From positions 124,001 to 188,000 of the forward strand of contig NZ_JAMBOX010000002.1 of NCBI RefSeq assembly GCF_023715785.1: a stretch of DNA of 64,000 nucleotides, written 5' to 3'. Below, piece by piece: positions 16,026-23,678 of the stretch. Positions within the stretch are counted from its first letter, which is position 1; each line of letters opens with the position of its first letter. The position numbers and the translations under genes were made by a program. The stretch comes from Neobacillus niacini (GTDB taxonomy: Bacteria; Bacillota; Bacilli; Bacillales; Cytobacillaceae). The notes beneath the pieces were generated by a model that did no database searches, was not told the origin of the DNA, and saw only the letters and a list, made by a program, of their open reading frames with translations.

Positions 16026-16763
16026 ATGGACCATGCTTTCGACATCAAAGAATTAAAGGCATTGAAAGTGGAACTTACTCGGTTTATGATGGCCTACAAG
16101 TTCGCTTTGGATGAAATGAATACAAAAATCAATATCCTGAAAGATGAATTTAATTATATTCATGAGTATAATCCGATAGAACATGTAACATCGCGGTTAA
16201 AGTCACCTGAAAGCATATATAAAAAGGTGTACCGAAAAGGGTATGAATTTTCATTGCCTTCGATAAAAGAAAATATCCGCGATATTGCCGGGATCAGGAT
16301 CACCTGTTCCTTTATGTCTGATATATATAAATTAAGCAACATGATTGCTAAGCAAAAGGATATAACCGTCGTTGAATATAAGGACTATATTCAAAATCCA
16401 AAACCAAATGGTTATCAAAGCCTTCATTTGATTTTACAGGTGCCAATTTTCATGTCTGACCGTGAGGAATTGATCTATGTTGAGGTGCAAATCCGAACAA
16501 TTGCCATGGATTTCTGGGCAAGTTTGGAGCACAAAATATATTATAAATATAATCAGGAAGTCCCAAAACAGATGGTGGCAGAATTAAAGGAAGCGGCTGT
16601 TATGGCGTCACAATTGGACAAAAAAATGGAGCGTCTTCATAATGAAATTGCTGAAATTAAACAGGGAGATGAAAATGATGACGGGCTATTTCTGCTGCAA
16701 GGACTGCGAAAGGATCTATTCCCCTTAAAGCAATTGGAGAGTTTTTTGACAAAGAATGGATAA
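16026..16763 (+). CDS. ywaC: Small alarmone synthetase, RelP/YwaC type
   Basis: A single-domain GTP pyrophosphokinase that transfers pyrophosphate from ATP to GDP or GTP to make (p)ppGpp, without a hydrolase domain. Synthetase motifs are SRLKSPESIYKKV (about residues 56-68), IKENIRDIAGIRI, NPKPNGYQSLHL, and EVQIRTIAMDFWASLEHKIYYKY. It resembles B. subtilis YwaC (RelP) rather than YjbM (RelQ), but is longer: 245 residues against about 210, with an extra C-terminal tail of 35 residues ending FLLQGLRKDLFPLKQLESF. The gene lies 21 bases behind the TetR gene, so its expression may be tied to that repressor's ligand. A strong terminator follows. Confidence 0.88.
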   Translation: MDHAFDIKELKALKVELTRFMMAYKFALDEMNTKINILKDEFNYIHEYNPIEHVTSRLKSPESIYKKVYRKGYEFSLPSIKENIRDIAGIRITCSFMSDIYKLSNMIAKQKDITVVEYKDYIQNPKPNGYQSLHLILQVPIFMSDREELIYVEVQIRTIAMDFWASLEHKIYYKYNQEVPKQMVAELKEAAVMASQLDKKMERLHNEIAEIKQGDENDDGLFLLQGLRKDLFPLKQLESFLTKNG

Positions 16764-16769
16764 GTTACG

Positions 16770-16806
16770 GGTGCCACGTACAGTATAGTACGTGGCACCA
16801 TTTTAT
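16770..16806 (+). terminator. Strong hairpin terminator after the alarmone synthetase gene
   Basis: GGTGCCACGTAC (16770-16781) pairs perfectly with GTACGTGGCACC (16788-16799) around AGTATA, followed by ATTTTATTTTA. The stem contains the CACGTA word also seen in the hairpins at 53.9 and 60.0 kb. Confidence 0.8.
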
Positions 16807-16807
16807 T

Positions 16808-16978
16808 TTAAGTATGAAATCTGCGGTCCAAATCGGCAATCATGATTTGTGAGGCAGCATATTCCTGCTCCCGTCTTTTTTCAACCTCTAGTCTCACGTT
16901 ATGATTGCGGCTATAGACTTTATAACAAACCCCATGCGCCGCCAACATCGCTTTTTCCATTTCACTTGTGTACTTCAA
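16808..16978 (-). CDS. Small hypothetical protein, start codon unclear
   Basis: A minus-strand frame with coding-like composition ends at 16808. The product includes EMEKAMLAAHGVCYKV, then YSRNHNVRLEVEKRREQEY and AASQIMIADLDRRFHT; it is basic and mostly helical, and I do not recognise it. A perfect GGAGGAG lies at about 17000-17006 but no ATG, GTG or TTG follows at the right distance. The nearest in-frame starts are TTG at 16978 (56 residues) and ATG at 16960 (50 residues). Translation may begin at a non-standard codon, or the gene may have lost its start. Nothing else was seen in 16979-17189. Confidence 0.45.
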   Translation of the reverse strand: MKYTSEMEKAMLAAHGVCYKVYSRNHNVRLEVEKRREQEYAASQIMIADLDRRFHT

Positions 16979-17189
16979 TTTTAAATTATGGATTAGAATC
17001 TCCTCCAGTTTTTTGAACTGATTTTTATCATACTATTGATAAAATCACAGCACAAAGTCGAAAAATCATGAAATGATGGGATATCTGGCGGTGAGCAGGC
17101 GTGAAGGAAAAATAACCGGTGGGTTCTTAAAATAAATGCCAAATCCTGCCTCTTAAAGCCTGTCTTATTTTGGAAGGGCTTTCATTTAT

Positions 17190-17224
17190 GAATAAAAAAT
17201 CACGAGGTACTCATCTCGTGACTT
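17190..17224 (-). terminator. Terminator of the DinB-family gene
   Basis: On the minus strand TCACGAG and CTCGTGA form a stem with an eight-base loop, followed by a run of six T. It lies just past the DinB gene stop. Confidence 0.7.
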
Positions 17225-17236
17225 TGTGCATCAATT

Positions 17237-17683
17237 TTAATTAATAATAGCTTTGATCTGCTTCATATGATGTGCATCATGCTCTACCATACCTTCAAAG
17301 TACTTTTCAATTGTGAAGTTGTGTTCCCCAATTGAGAATCCCTTTTGAAGATCGACAATTCCTAGTACCTCAATCAGATTCCTCCGGTTGCTGATAAATT
17401 TGTCAATTAACTCATTTTTGCTGAACCCTGAATGGGCAAAAGTTTCCGCCTCATTGTTGATTTCCTGGACATCCACTTCGCCACGCGGCAACGAATCTAG
17501 TTTTAGCATCAACGGCAAACGGTCATTCTGGATATATTGGTCCCAAAAGTATAGGTGTGCCACAATGGCCGCCGAGGACCATTTTCCTAAACCAATCGGT
17601 TTAAAGAAAAGCTCATCATTTTCTACTATTTTTAACTCCTCGAGATAAGCAGCGATTAAACCAAATTGCTTAATCACGTTCAT
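17237..17683 (-). CDS. DinB-family (YfiT-like) putative metalloprotein
   Basis: A 148-residue four-helix-bundle protein of the DinB/YfiT superfamily. The pattern of three metal-binding His is visible: one in AAIVAHLYFWDQY near residue 40 and two in MVEHDAHHMKQIKAI near the C-terminus. Members often use a metal to transfer thiols or hydrolyse small substrates, but most are uncharacterised. The ATG at 17683 follows GGGAGGG; the frame also extends to a TTG at 17698 that lies within the ribosome binding site. Single gene with its own terminator. No specific substrate can be proposed. Confidence 0.8.
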   Translation of the reverse strand: MNVIKQFGLIAAYLEELKIVENDELFFKPIGLGKWSSAAIVAHLYFWDQYIQNDRLPLMLKLDSLPRGEVDVQEINNEAETFAHSGFSKNELIDKFISNRRNLIEVLGIVDLQKGFSIGEHNFTIEKYFEGMVEHDAHHMKQIKAIIN

Positions 17684-17833
17684 TAAATTCCCTCCCAAAT
17701 TTTGCTAACAATAGAATAACAGTTTTTTCTTACAACAAGGTAAGAAAAGGTCTTAAAAAAATTGGAAAAATTTTTATATTATTTCGTTGACAATAGTTTG
17801 TACTTATCAATCAGGTCGCTTACCACCAGTGAA

Positions 17834-18146
17834 CATATGGTCGAACTATATTTTGAAACAAGTGCCGTGTTAATCACGCTGATTTTACTGGGTAAATTGA
17901 AGTCATCATGATGACCGGTGACAATAGCCGCACCGCGAATGCGATCGCCAAGGAAGTCGGCGTGGACACAGTAATCGCAGAAGTGCTGCCAGAAGGAAAA
18001 GCAAAGGAAGTCAAAAAGCTTCAGGAGCACGGCAAACGGGTGCGGCCATTGGCTTCCTTGCACCATGGCTTGCCGGAGCAGCAATGGCGTTCAGTTCCGT
18101 CTCCGTTGTCCTAAATGCATTAAGATTACAAAGAGTAAGGTTTTAA
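17834..18146 (+). pseudogene. copA: Remnant of a copper-exporting P-type ATPase (copA)
   Basis: Three pieces of a CopA-like ATPase lie end to end in different frames. Bases 17834-17899 encode HMVELYFETSAVLITLILLG plus KL, the membrane segment before the actuator domain. From 17899 the frame shifts to [20 protein letters not shown], continuing through [20 protein letters not shown], part of the P-domain. From 18042 another frame gives [20 protein letters not shown] then [13 protein letters not shown] and a stop at 18144, the last membrane helix. Missing are the metal-binding domain, the actuator, the CPC helix and the phosphorylated DKTGT loop. Two internal deletions with frame changes explain this. 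It sits immediately upstream of csoR-copZ, where a working copA would be expected nearby. Confidence 0.88.
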
Positions 18147-18225
18147 CAGACATGAAACATAATAAAGGATGTAACTGAGCATGCGACTGGACTAATAAAA
18201 AGGTCTTGAAGTGCCCATCGCTTTA

Positions 18226-18247
18226 CGATACGGGGGTATGATATAAT
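18226..18247 (+). promoter_or_regulatory. csoR promoter with likely CsoR operator
   Basis: GATACGGGGGTATGATATAAT combines a G-tract flanked by ATAC/GTAT, as in CsoR operators, with a TATAAT -10 at 18242-18247. CsoR bound here without copper would cover the -10. No good -35 was found. Confidence 0.55.
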
Positions 18248-18269
18248 GGAGCAAAAAGGAGGAGTTCTT

Positions 18270-18608
18270 GTGTCGATGAATGAAGAGGAAGTAATGGATG
18301 AATCCTGTTGCGCAGTTGGAGATGGACATCGAAAAAGCCATCATTCAGATAAGGTAAAAAACAATCTGGTGACACGACTAAACAGGATTGAAGGCCAGAT
18401 CCGTGGGATAAAAGGGCTAATTGAAAAAGACACGTATTGTGATGATGTTATTAACCAAATTTCCGCGACACAATCGGCGTTAAACAGTGTGGCAAAAATC
18501 CTGCTAGAGGGTCATATGAAAAGCTGTGTTGTGGAAAGAATCCAGGAAGGCGATTATGAAGTACTGGATGAAGTTCTTGTAACTATTCAAAAATTAATGA
18601 AAAAATAA
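18270..18608 (+). CDS. csoR: Copper-sensing transcriptional repressor CsoR
   Basis: A 112-residue all-helical repressor that releases DNA on binding Cu(I). The copper ligands Cys57, His82 and Cys86 have the same spacing (25 and 4) as Cys45/His70/Cys74 of B. subtilis CsoR, within DTYCDDVINQISATQSAL and LLEGHMKSCVVERI. The family helix RLNRIEGQIRGIKGLIEKD is present. The N-terminal extension contains CC and several His, which may add metal affinity. GTG at 18270 lies seven bases after AGGAGG; ATG 18276 is a weaker option. copZ follows after 18 bases. The usual partner copA is only present upstream as a pseudogene. Confidence 0.93.
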   Translation: MSMNEEEVMDESCCAVGDGHRKSHHSDKVKNNLVTRLNRIEGQIRGIKGLIEKDTYCDDVINQISATQSALNSVAKILLEGHMKSCVVERIQEGDYEVLDEVLVTIQKLMKK

Positions 18609-18626
18609 TATTGGAGAAATTTAATA

Positions 18627-18833
18627 ATGGAAACTGTAACTTTAAATGTTAGCGGAATGTCTTGTGGTCACTGTGTAAAAGCTGTAGAAGGCAGCATGGG
18701 TAAGCTTGACGGAGTGAAAATGGTCGAAGTCAAATTGGATAAAGGTCAAGTCGACGTTGAGTTCGATGCCAATGTCGTGACTCTTGCCACCATTAAGGAA
18801 GCGATTGATGACCAAGGCTATGATGTAGAATAA
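18627..18833 (+). CDS. copZ: Copper chaperone CopZ
   Basis: A 68-residue ferredoxin-like heavy-metal-associated domain that binds Cu(I) through the Cys pair in GMSCGHC and passes it to an ATPase. The remaining fold landmarks (VKAVEGSMGKLDGV, VEVKLDKGQVDVEFD, IKEAIDDQGYDVE) are all present. It follows csoR closely and should share its copper-induced promoter. Because no intact copA lies in this window, the chaperone must deliver copper to an ATPase encoded elsewhere or act as a buffer. Confidence 0.95.
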   Translation: METVTLNVSGMSCGHCVKAVEGSMGKLDGVKMVEVKLDKGQVDVEFDANVVTLATIKEAIDDQGYDVE

Positions 18834-18842
18834 TCGCCTTCG

Positions 18843-18872
18843 CTCAGGTAATTTAACCTGGGTGCTTTTTTT
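18843..18872 (+). terminator. Probable terminator after copZ
   Basis: CTCAGGT and ACCTGGG form a short stem, followed by GCTTTTTTT. Confidence 0.6.
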
Positions 18873-18954
18873 GTATGGAGGTCATAACACAATAGGCGGT
18901 AACCAGGCGGTGTGATAAAATGTTTTAAAGAACCCATAAAAAGGGGAGAAAACA

Positions 18955-19848
18955 TTGAGTAAGCAAGGTGTCATTTCACTCGGGGATGCATTTATAGATT
19001 ATATCTCTCAAGATCCAAGTAATACAAAATACTACCGATTCCTCGGCGGGGCAACGGTAAACACTGCGGTTTGGACAAGCAGATTGGGGACGCCATCTTA
19101 CTACTTAACGAAACTGGGATTGGAAGAGGATAGTACCTTTGTTGCGAAAGAATTGAAAAAGGAAAAAGTAAATATCGACTATTGTGTGATGGCATCTGAG
19201 AAGAAGATTTGCAGTGTTACGGTTCATCTTAACAAAGACGAGAGAGTTTTCCACTCGTATGATAATCCAACACCAGATATACTTCTGACTTCAGATGAGT
19301 TGGAACAAGAGTTGTTCAAGAAAGCTAAAATATTTTATTTTGGGTCAGGAACTCTTTTTCATGAAACGGCAAGAAATACGACAAATAAGGCTTTGGAATA
19401 TGCCAGAGAACATCATTGTCTGGTCGCGTTTGACACTAACATCCGCCTGAAACGGTGGGAAAGTGAAGCGATATGCCGACAAACGGTGCTTTCATTTTTA
19501 AAACGCGCCGATATTGTAAAAATGGCCGAGGAGGAATTATTTTTCCTGACGAAAACGAATCACCTGAAAGAAGCTTTGGAAAAACTGGCCGGATTGTCAA
19601 TCCCGTATCTTTTTATTACGATGGGCGGGGAAGGCGCTTGTGCGGTTCATGATGGCAGAAAAAAAGTTGTCCCCGGTGTGAAGGTCGAGGCCGTTGATAC
19701 AACCGGGGCAGGCGATGCGTTTATGGCAGCGATTTTAACAAGCTTTCATGAGTTAGGTACGCCGAGCGATGATTCGCAATTACAGGAATACGTTCAATTT
19801 GCTAATGAAGTTGGAGCACGTGCCACATTGAAACTGGGATCCTTATAG
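18955..19848 (+). CDS. PfkB-family carbohydrate kinase (fructokinase-like)
   Basis: A 297-residue ribokinase-fold sugar kinase that uses ATP. The N-terminal substrate-binding GDAFIDYIS and FLGGATVNTAVWTSRLG, and the C-terminal signature with the catalytic Asp and anion hole, VDTTGAGDAFMAAIL, are present. It starts with TTG at 18955 behind AAGGGGAGA. It is monocistronic between copZ and a convergent MFS gene, with terminators on both sides. The overall pattern is closest to fructokinases, but adenosine, ribose or tagatose-6-phosphate kinases share the fold; the substrate is therefore uncertain. Confidence 0.88.
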   Translation: MSKQGVISLGDAFIDYISQDPSNTKYYRFLGGATVNTAVWTSRLGTPSYYLTKLGLEEDSTFVAKELKKEKVNIDYCVMASEKKICSVTVHLNKDERVFHSYDNPTPDILLTSDELEQELFKKAKIFYFGSGTLFHETARNTTNKALEYAREHHCLVAFDTNIRLKRWESEAICRQTVLSFLKRADIVKMAEEELFFLTKTNHLKEALEKLAGLSIPYLFITMGGEGACAVHDGRKKVVPGVKVEAVDTTGAGDAFMAAILTSFHELGTPSDDSQLQEYVQFANEVGARATLKLGSL

Positions 19849-19850
19849 AA

Positions 19851-19887
19851 AAAGACGCCTTTCCATAGTGAAATGGCGTCTTCTTTT
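19851..19887. terminator. Shared terminator between sugar kinase and MFS genes
   Basis: AAAGACGCC pairs with GGCGTCTT around a 15-base loop, followed by CTTTTTTT; the 5' side gives a short A run for the convergent gene. Confidence 0.8.
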
Positions 19888-19888
19888 T

Positions 19889-21163
19889 TTACTGAGGTAT
19901 GGAACTTGATTGTGAAATTTTGTTTCCTTCCGGCACCCTTAACAGAATCGCTCCGCCGATTACAAACAGCACGACCAAGCTGAACACGCCGCTATTGGTA
20001 TTGCCCGTCATTTGGGCGGTGAGCCCAACCAGGAAAGGTCCCAGGATCGCCGCAAATTTATAAAAAATACTATAAAAGCCAAAGAACTCGTTGGCGTTTT
20101 CTTTTGGAACCAATTTTGCAAAGTAGGAACGGCTGAGTGCCTGAATGCCGCCCTGTGAGGTGGCGACTAGCATGGCCAAAATCCAGAAATCGAGAACAGT
20201 TTTTAGGAAATAAGCATAAATGCAAATAATGATATAAACGGAAATCCCGACAAGCAGCATCGTTTTGCCTTTGAATTTGTCGGCAAGTTTGCCGTATAGG
20301 ATCGCAAATGGCGCCGCCACTACCTGGGTAGCGAATAAGATGATCAACAGATTAGTAGAATCGATCCCCAAATCTGAGCCATAGGCGGTGGACATCGTAA
20401 TAATCGTGTTAACCCCATCAATGTAAAAGAAATAGGCAATTAAAAAAATGAACAACGGGCGGTATGTTCTTATTTTTCTAAACGTTTCAAATAGCTGTTT
20501 AAAACCATTGGCGATTGGGTTTGGCACCCGCTCTTTATAATAAACCTGGTTTACGTTTTTCAGCATGGGAATCGTAAACAACCCCCACCACAATGCTGTA
20601 ATGGCGAATGCGGCCTGGCTGGCAACGCTGACTGATATCGGCAAAATACTTTGCTGAGCGAGGATAATTAGAGCAATCCCCATTATGAATGGAATCGTAC
20701 TGCCAATATAGCCCATTGCAAAGCCCCGGGAGGAAATCTTGTTCATCCGCTCCTCTGTCGTGACATCAACCAGAAACGCATCATAGAAAATATTCGTTCC
20801 GCCAAAACCGATGACGGTGAGCATGTAACAGATTAATAGTACCAACCATTGATTGCTTGGTACCACAGCCAGTAAAAAGGTAAAAATAATGCCTAGCGCA
20901 AAGAAAAAGGTAAAAAATCGCTTTTTAAAGCCGCGGAAATCCGCAATGCTGCCCAACACCGGGGCACAGATGGAAATTAATAGTGTTGCAAACGAATTAG
21001 CGTACCCCCAGTAAGCAGTAGAAGTCGATCCTGCAAGCCCCGCTTCCGTTGCCGCCGCCTTGAAGTATAGCGGGAACACGGCTGTGGTAATCAGGATGGA
21101 GTAGGCGGAGTTGGCCCAATCATAAAAGACCCAGCTCTTCTCTTGCTTTGTCATCCGGCTCAT
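19889..21163 (-). CDS. MFS transporter, UMF1/Atg22-like
   Basis: A 424-residue integral membrane protein with about 12 hydrophobic segments. The opening KSWVFYDWANSAYSILITTA is the hallmark of the UMF1 (Atg22-like) MFS family. The conserved APVLGSIADFRGFKKR loop between helices 2 and 3 and the ILYGKLADKFKGKT loop in the second half support MFS topology. Its ATG overlaps the stop of the upstream phosphodiesterase gene by four bases, so the two are translationally coupled. A plausible link is uptake or export of a product released by that enzyme, but no substrate is known. Confidence 0.88.
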   Translation of the reverse strand: MSRMTKQEKSWVFYDWANSAYSILITTAVFPLYFKAAATEAGLAGSTSTAYWGYANSFATLLISICAPVLGSIADFRGFKKRFFTFFFALGIIFTFLLAVVPSNQWLVLLICYMLTVIGFGGTNIFYDAFLVDVTTEERMNKISSRGFAMGYIGSTIPFIMGIALIILAQQSILPISVSVASQAAFAITALWWGLFTIPMLKNVNQVYYKERVPNPIANGFKQLFETFRKIRTYRPLFIFLIAYFFYIDGVNTIITMSTAYGSDLGIDSTNLLIILFATQVVAAPFAILYGKLADKFKGKTMLLVGISVYIIICIYAYFLKTVLDFWILAMLVATSQGGIQALSRSYFAKLVPKENANEFFGFYSIFYKFAAILGPFLVGLTAQMTGNTNSGVFSLVVLFVIGGAILLRVPEGNKISQSSSIPQ

Positions 21164-22494
21164 ACATTTTCCCCCAATTTATTAGATTCCCAATCTAACA
21201 GTTCTTCGATGACACTGCCATCGGTATCACCTAAACTAACACCCAAAAGCCTCGCAAAAGTCGGCCCTTCGTCAATCAGTCGTGCTGAAGGAATGGTCCC
21301 AGGTTTAATCCCTCTACCGGCAGCCAGTAAAATCGTGCCGTAGTTTTCCTTTTTTGGAGAGTACCCGTGGGTTGCCTGTGTATATTTTTTATCTACTTTC
21401 GTGTCTTCAGGGGTTATTTTTTTCAAATACTCTCCTTGATAATCTTCCAAAATAAAATAACCTTGTTTAGCCTCAATCATAAAGGCGCAGTCGCCATCGG
21501 CGCCGAGTTTGGCTGCCTCTGGACCAGTAAGAACTTGTTCGACACCGCCTTCAGGATCCGTAAGCAGGGAATCCAAAATACTTTTTACAGTTTCATAGAC
21601 AGCCGAGTCATGCGGGTCTTTAAGATAAATATATGCCGATCCGTCGCATGTTTTGCAGTAGGCCTTCCAGTCTGTGATTTTCCCTTTCCCATTGACGGAA
21701 ATTAAGTTCTCCCGGTGTAACAGGACATTTAAGCTGATGGCTTTATCTTCATCAAGGGCACTATGATCGCCGAGGACCACAATCGTCGAATTTTCATAGT
21801 TTCCGCTTTCTTTAAGTGCCGAAAGAATTCTGCCAAGTCTTGTATGATGGCGGTCGATCGCCGCTATGGCTTCCTTCGAGGAGAATCCATAATCATGCCG
21901 CATTGAGTCCAAATCTGTAAAATGAACCATCATTAAATTCGGCTTCTTCGTTTTAATCGTATCGACAGCAGCCTCAAGGACAAAGTCATCCAGTTCCGGC
22001 TGATGTAAACCGTTTCGAATATGGCCGTAGCGTTTATTTAGCTCCCATTGATAGCTGGGCGTACCGCTTAATAATGAGACTAAAATTTGATTATGCCATG
22101 GACGGTTGGCGAAAATTTCCGGCATGTTATAATCAATGTTAGCTTTTCCTGTCACCGGCCAAAGCAGGGAGGCCGTGGTCAGGCTGGCCTTCTTGGCTTC
22201 ATCATACAGAGTTGTACACTTGATGGAGCTCCGGAACCAATTCCAGTCGGGTGAAATTCGGCCAGGCTGCAGCAAGGTATTATTGATGACCCCATGGCGG
22301 TTCGGATAATTTCCTGTCACGATGCTTGCATGGCAAGGGTAGGTGACAGACGGATAAATACTTTCAACATTTTGCACTAACGCGCCGTTTTCTAAAATAG
22401 TTTGAAAGTGTGGCAAATCTTTCATAATTGGATAATCTAAAGCTGAAAGACAATCAAATGAAATGATAATCAGGTGGTCGGTAAGTCGCTTCAT
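21160..22494 (-). CDS. Alkaline phosphatase superfamily phosphodiesterase (NPP-like)
   Basis: A 444-residue enzyme of the nucleotide pyrophosphatase/phosphodiesterase type. The first metal Asp is in IIISFDCLSALD. The catalytic Thr is in SIYPSVTYPCHASIVTGNYP, followed by NRHG. Further metal ligands lie in VHFTDLDSMRHDYG, VVLGDHSALDED and ATHGYSPKKENYG. There is no signal peptide, so it appears cytoplasmic. GGAGGG precedes the ATG at 22494. It overlaps the UMF1 transporter by an ATGA junction, so the pair acts together, perhaps on a phosphodiester taken up from outside. The substrate is not evident. Confidence 0.87.
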   Translation of the reverse strand: MKRLTDHLIIISFDCLSALDYPIMKDLPHFQTILENGALVQNVESIYPSVTYPCHASIVTGNYPNRHGVINNTLLQPGRISPDWNWFRSSIKCTTLYDEAKKASLTTASLLWPVTGKANIDYNMPEIFANRPWHNQILVSLLSGTPSYQWELNKRYGHIRNGLHQPELDDFVLEAAVDTIKTKKPNLMMVHFTDLDSMRHDYGFSSKEAIAAIDRHHTRLGRILSALKESGNYENSTIVVLGDHSALDEDKAISLNVLLHRENLISVNGKGKITDWKAYCKTCDGSAYIYLKDPHDSAVYETVKSILDSLLTDPEGGVEQVLTGPEAAKLGADGDCAFMIEAKQGYFILEDYQGEYLKKITPEDTKVDKKYTQATHGYSPKKENYGTILLAAGRGIKPGTIPSARLIDEGPTFARLLGVSLGDTDGSVIEELLDWESNKLGENV

Positions 22495-22679
22495 GTAAAC
22501 CCTCCGAAAGTAATGTACCAGCTATTTCAATTGTACTATAGGTGCTGCGATTGTTACAGAATATTTACAAAACTTTAATGGAAAATGAATATTTTTGGCA
22601 AATCGAAATTGAAAAGGCTGGAAACGAAGATTTTTCCAGTATAATGAAAGTAGCATAGTTTTTAAAGAAGGTGTTTGGA

Positions 22680-23603
22680 ATGCCAAGCTTTCAAAATTTT
22701 ATTTTTGAAAAACTTATGAAGTTATCGGTAAAAAGACTGGCAACTAAAAAACTGCGTGAACGGGGGCTGACTGAACGCAGGAAAAAGTTCGATGAGATTG
22801 GGGCAAAGCTGGGTAAATTACCTGAACATTGCCTTCGTCAACCAATTAGAATTGGGGATATGAATGCAGAATGGCTGGCCTACCCAACATCGAACGAATA
22901 TAAAGTGATTCTTTATTTGCATGGTGGGGCGTATGAGTATGGTTCAGCTAACACCCATCGGACCCTGGCCGCAAGGATTGGTCAAACCGCGGGTGTTAAG
23001 GTTTTCCTGCCTGAGTACAGGCTGGCTCCTGAACATCCGTTTCCGGCAGCGATTGAAGACGCAGTCCAGGCTTACCGCTGGTTGCTTCGTCAGGGGTTTC
23101 ATCCTACAGATATTATTTTTGCAGGCGATTCGGCTGGTGCTGGTTTAAGTGTCTCAGCCTCCCTTGTGCTGCGGGATCAAAATGAACCGCTTCCTGCCGC
23201 GATTATCTGCCTATCCCCATGGGTGGATTTAACGAGCAGTGGGGAAAGTTATCTAAAAAATCAGCAGGAGGATCCGTATTTAACGGTTGGTGCCGTTAAA
23301 CGGGCAGCACGGCTATATGCGGGAGAGGAGAGGCTTGACCATCCGTTGATTTCACCGGTTTTTGCCGACTTGACAGGATTGCCGCCAATGTTGATCCAGT
23401 CAGGCAGTCATGAAATCCTGCAGAGCGATGCCGAAAAACTTGCTACCCAGGCACGGCTGGGCGGGGTCGATGTTACGCTTCAGATTTGGGAAGGCATGTG
23501 GCATGTCTGGCAAATCAGCGGCAGATTTTTACCTGAAGCAAGAAAAGCCGTTGATCAAATCGGTTTGTTTGCAAGAAAAATTTTTCAGCAAAAAAGAAAG
23601 TGA
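22680..23603 (+). CDS. Alpha/beta hydrolase, hormone-sensitive-lipase type esterase
   Basis: A 307-residue carboxylesterase of the HSL family. The oxyanion-hole motif HGGAYEYG, the nucleophile elbow GDSAGAG, the acid in the HEILQSDAEKLATQA region and the catalytic His in WEGMWHVWQ are all visible; YRLAPEHPFPAAIEDA is a family hallmark. I use the ATG at 22680, seven bases after AGAAGGTG. A TATAAT lies at 22640-22645 inside a short hairpin-prone leader. It should hydrolyse short- to medium-chain esters in the cytoplasm; no lipid-binding signal or secretion signal is seen. Confidence 0.9.
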   Translation: MPSFQNFIFEKLMKLSVKRLATKKLRERGLTERRKKFDEIGAKLGKLPEHCLRQPIRIGDMNAEWLAYPTSNEYKVILYLHGGAYEYGSANTHRTLAARIGQTAGVKVFLPEYRLAPEHPFPAAIEDAVQAYRWLLRQGFHPTDIIFAGDSAGAGLSVSASLVLRDQNEPLPAAIICLSPWVDLTSSGESYLKNQQEDPYLTVGAVKRAARLYAGEERLDHPLISPVFADLTGLPPMLIQSGSHEILQSDAEKLATQARLGGVDVTLQIWEGMWHVWQISGRFLPEARKAVDQIGLFARKIFQQKRK

Positions 23604-23630
23604 GAGTCCAAATCGGGCTTTCACTTTCTT
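23594..23630. terminator. Bidirectional terminator after the esterase gene
   Basis: AAGAAAGTGA (overlapping the stop codon) pairs with TCACTTTCTT around a 17-base loop. Confidence 0.75.
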
Positions 23631-23678
23631 AATGGATAAATCCAACTGTGCATTATAATTCGACCTATCGAATTTCCG

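Noticed and set aside
17779-18084. Minus-strand frame of 101 codons
   Set aside because: It is antisense to recognisable CopA fragments on the plus strand and shows no protein-like features.
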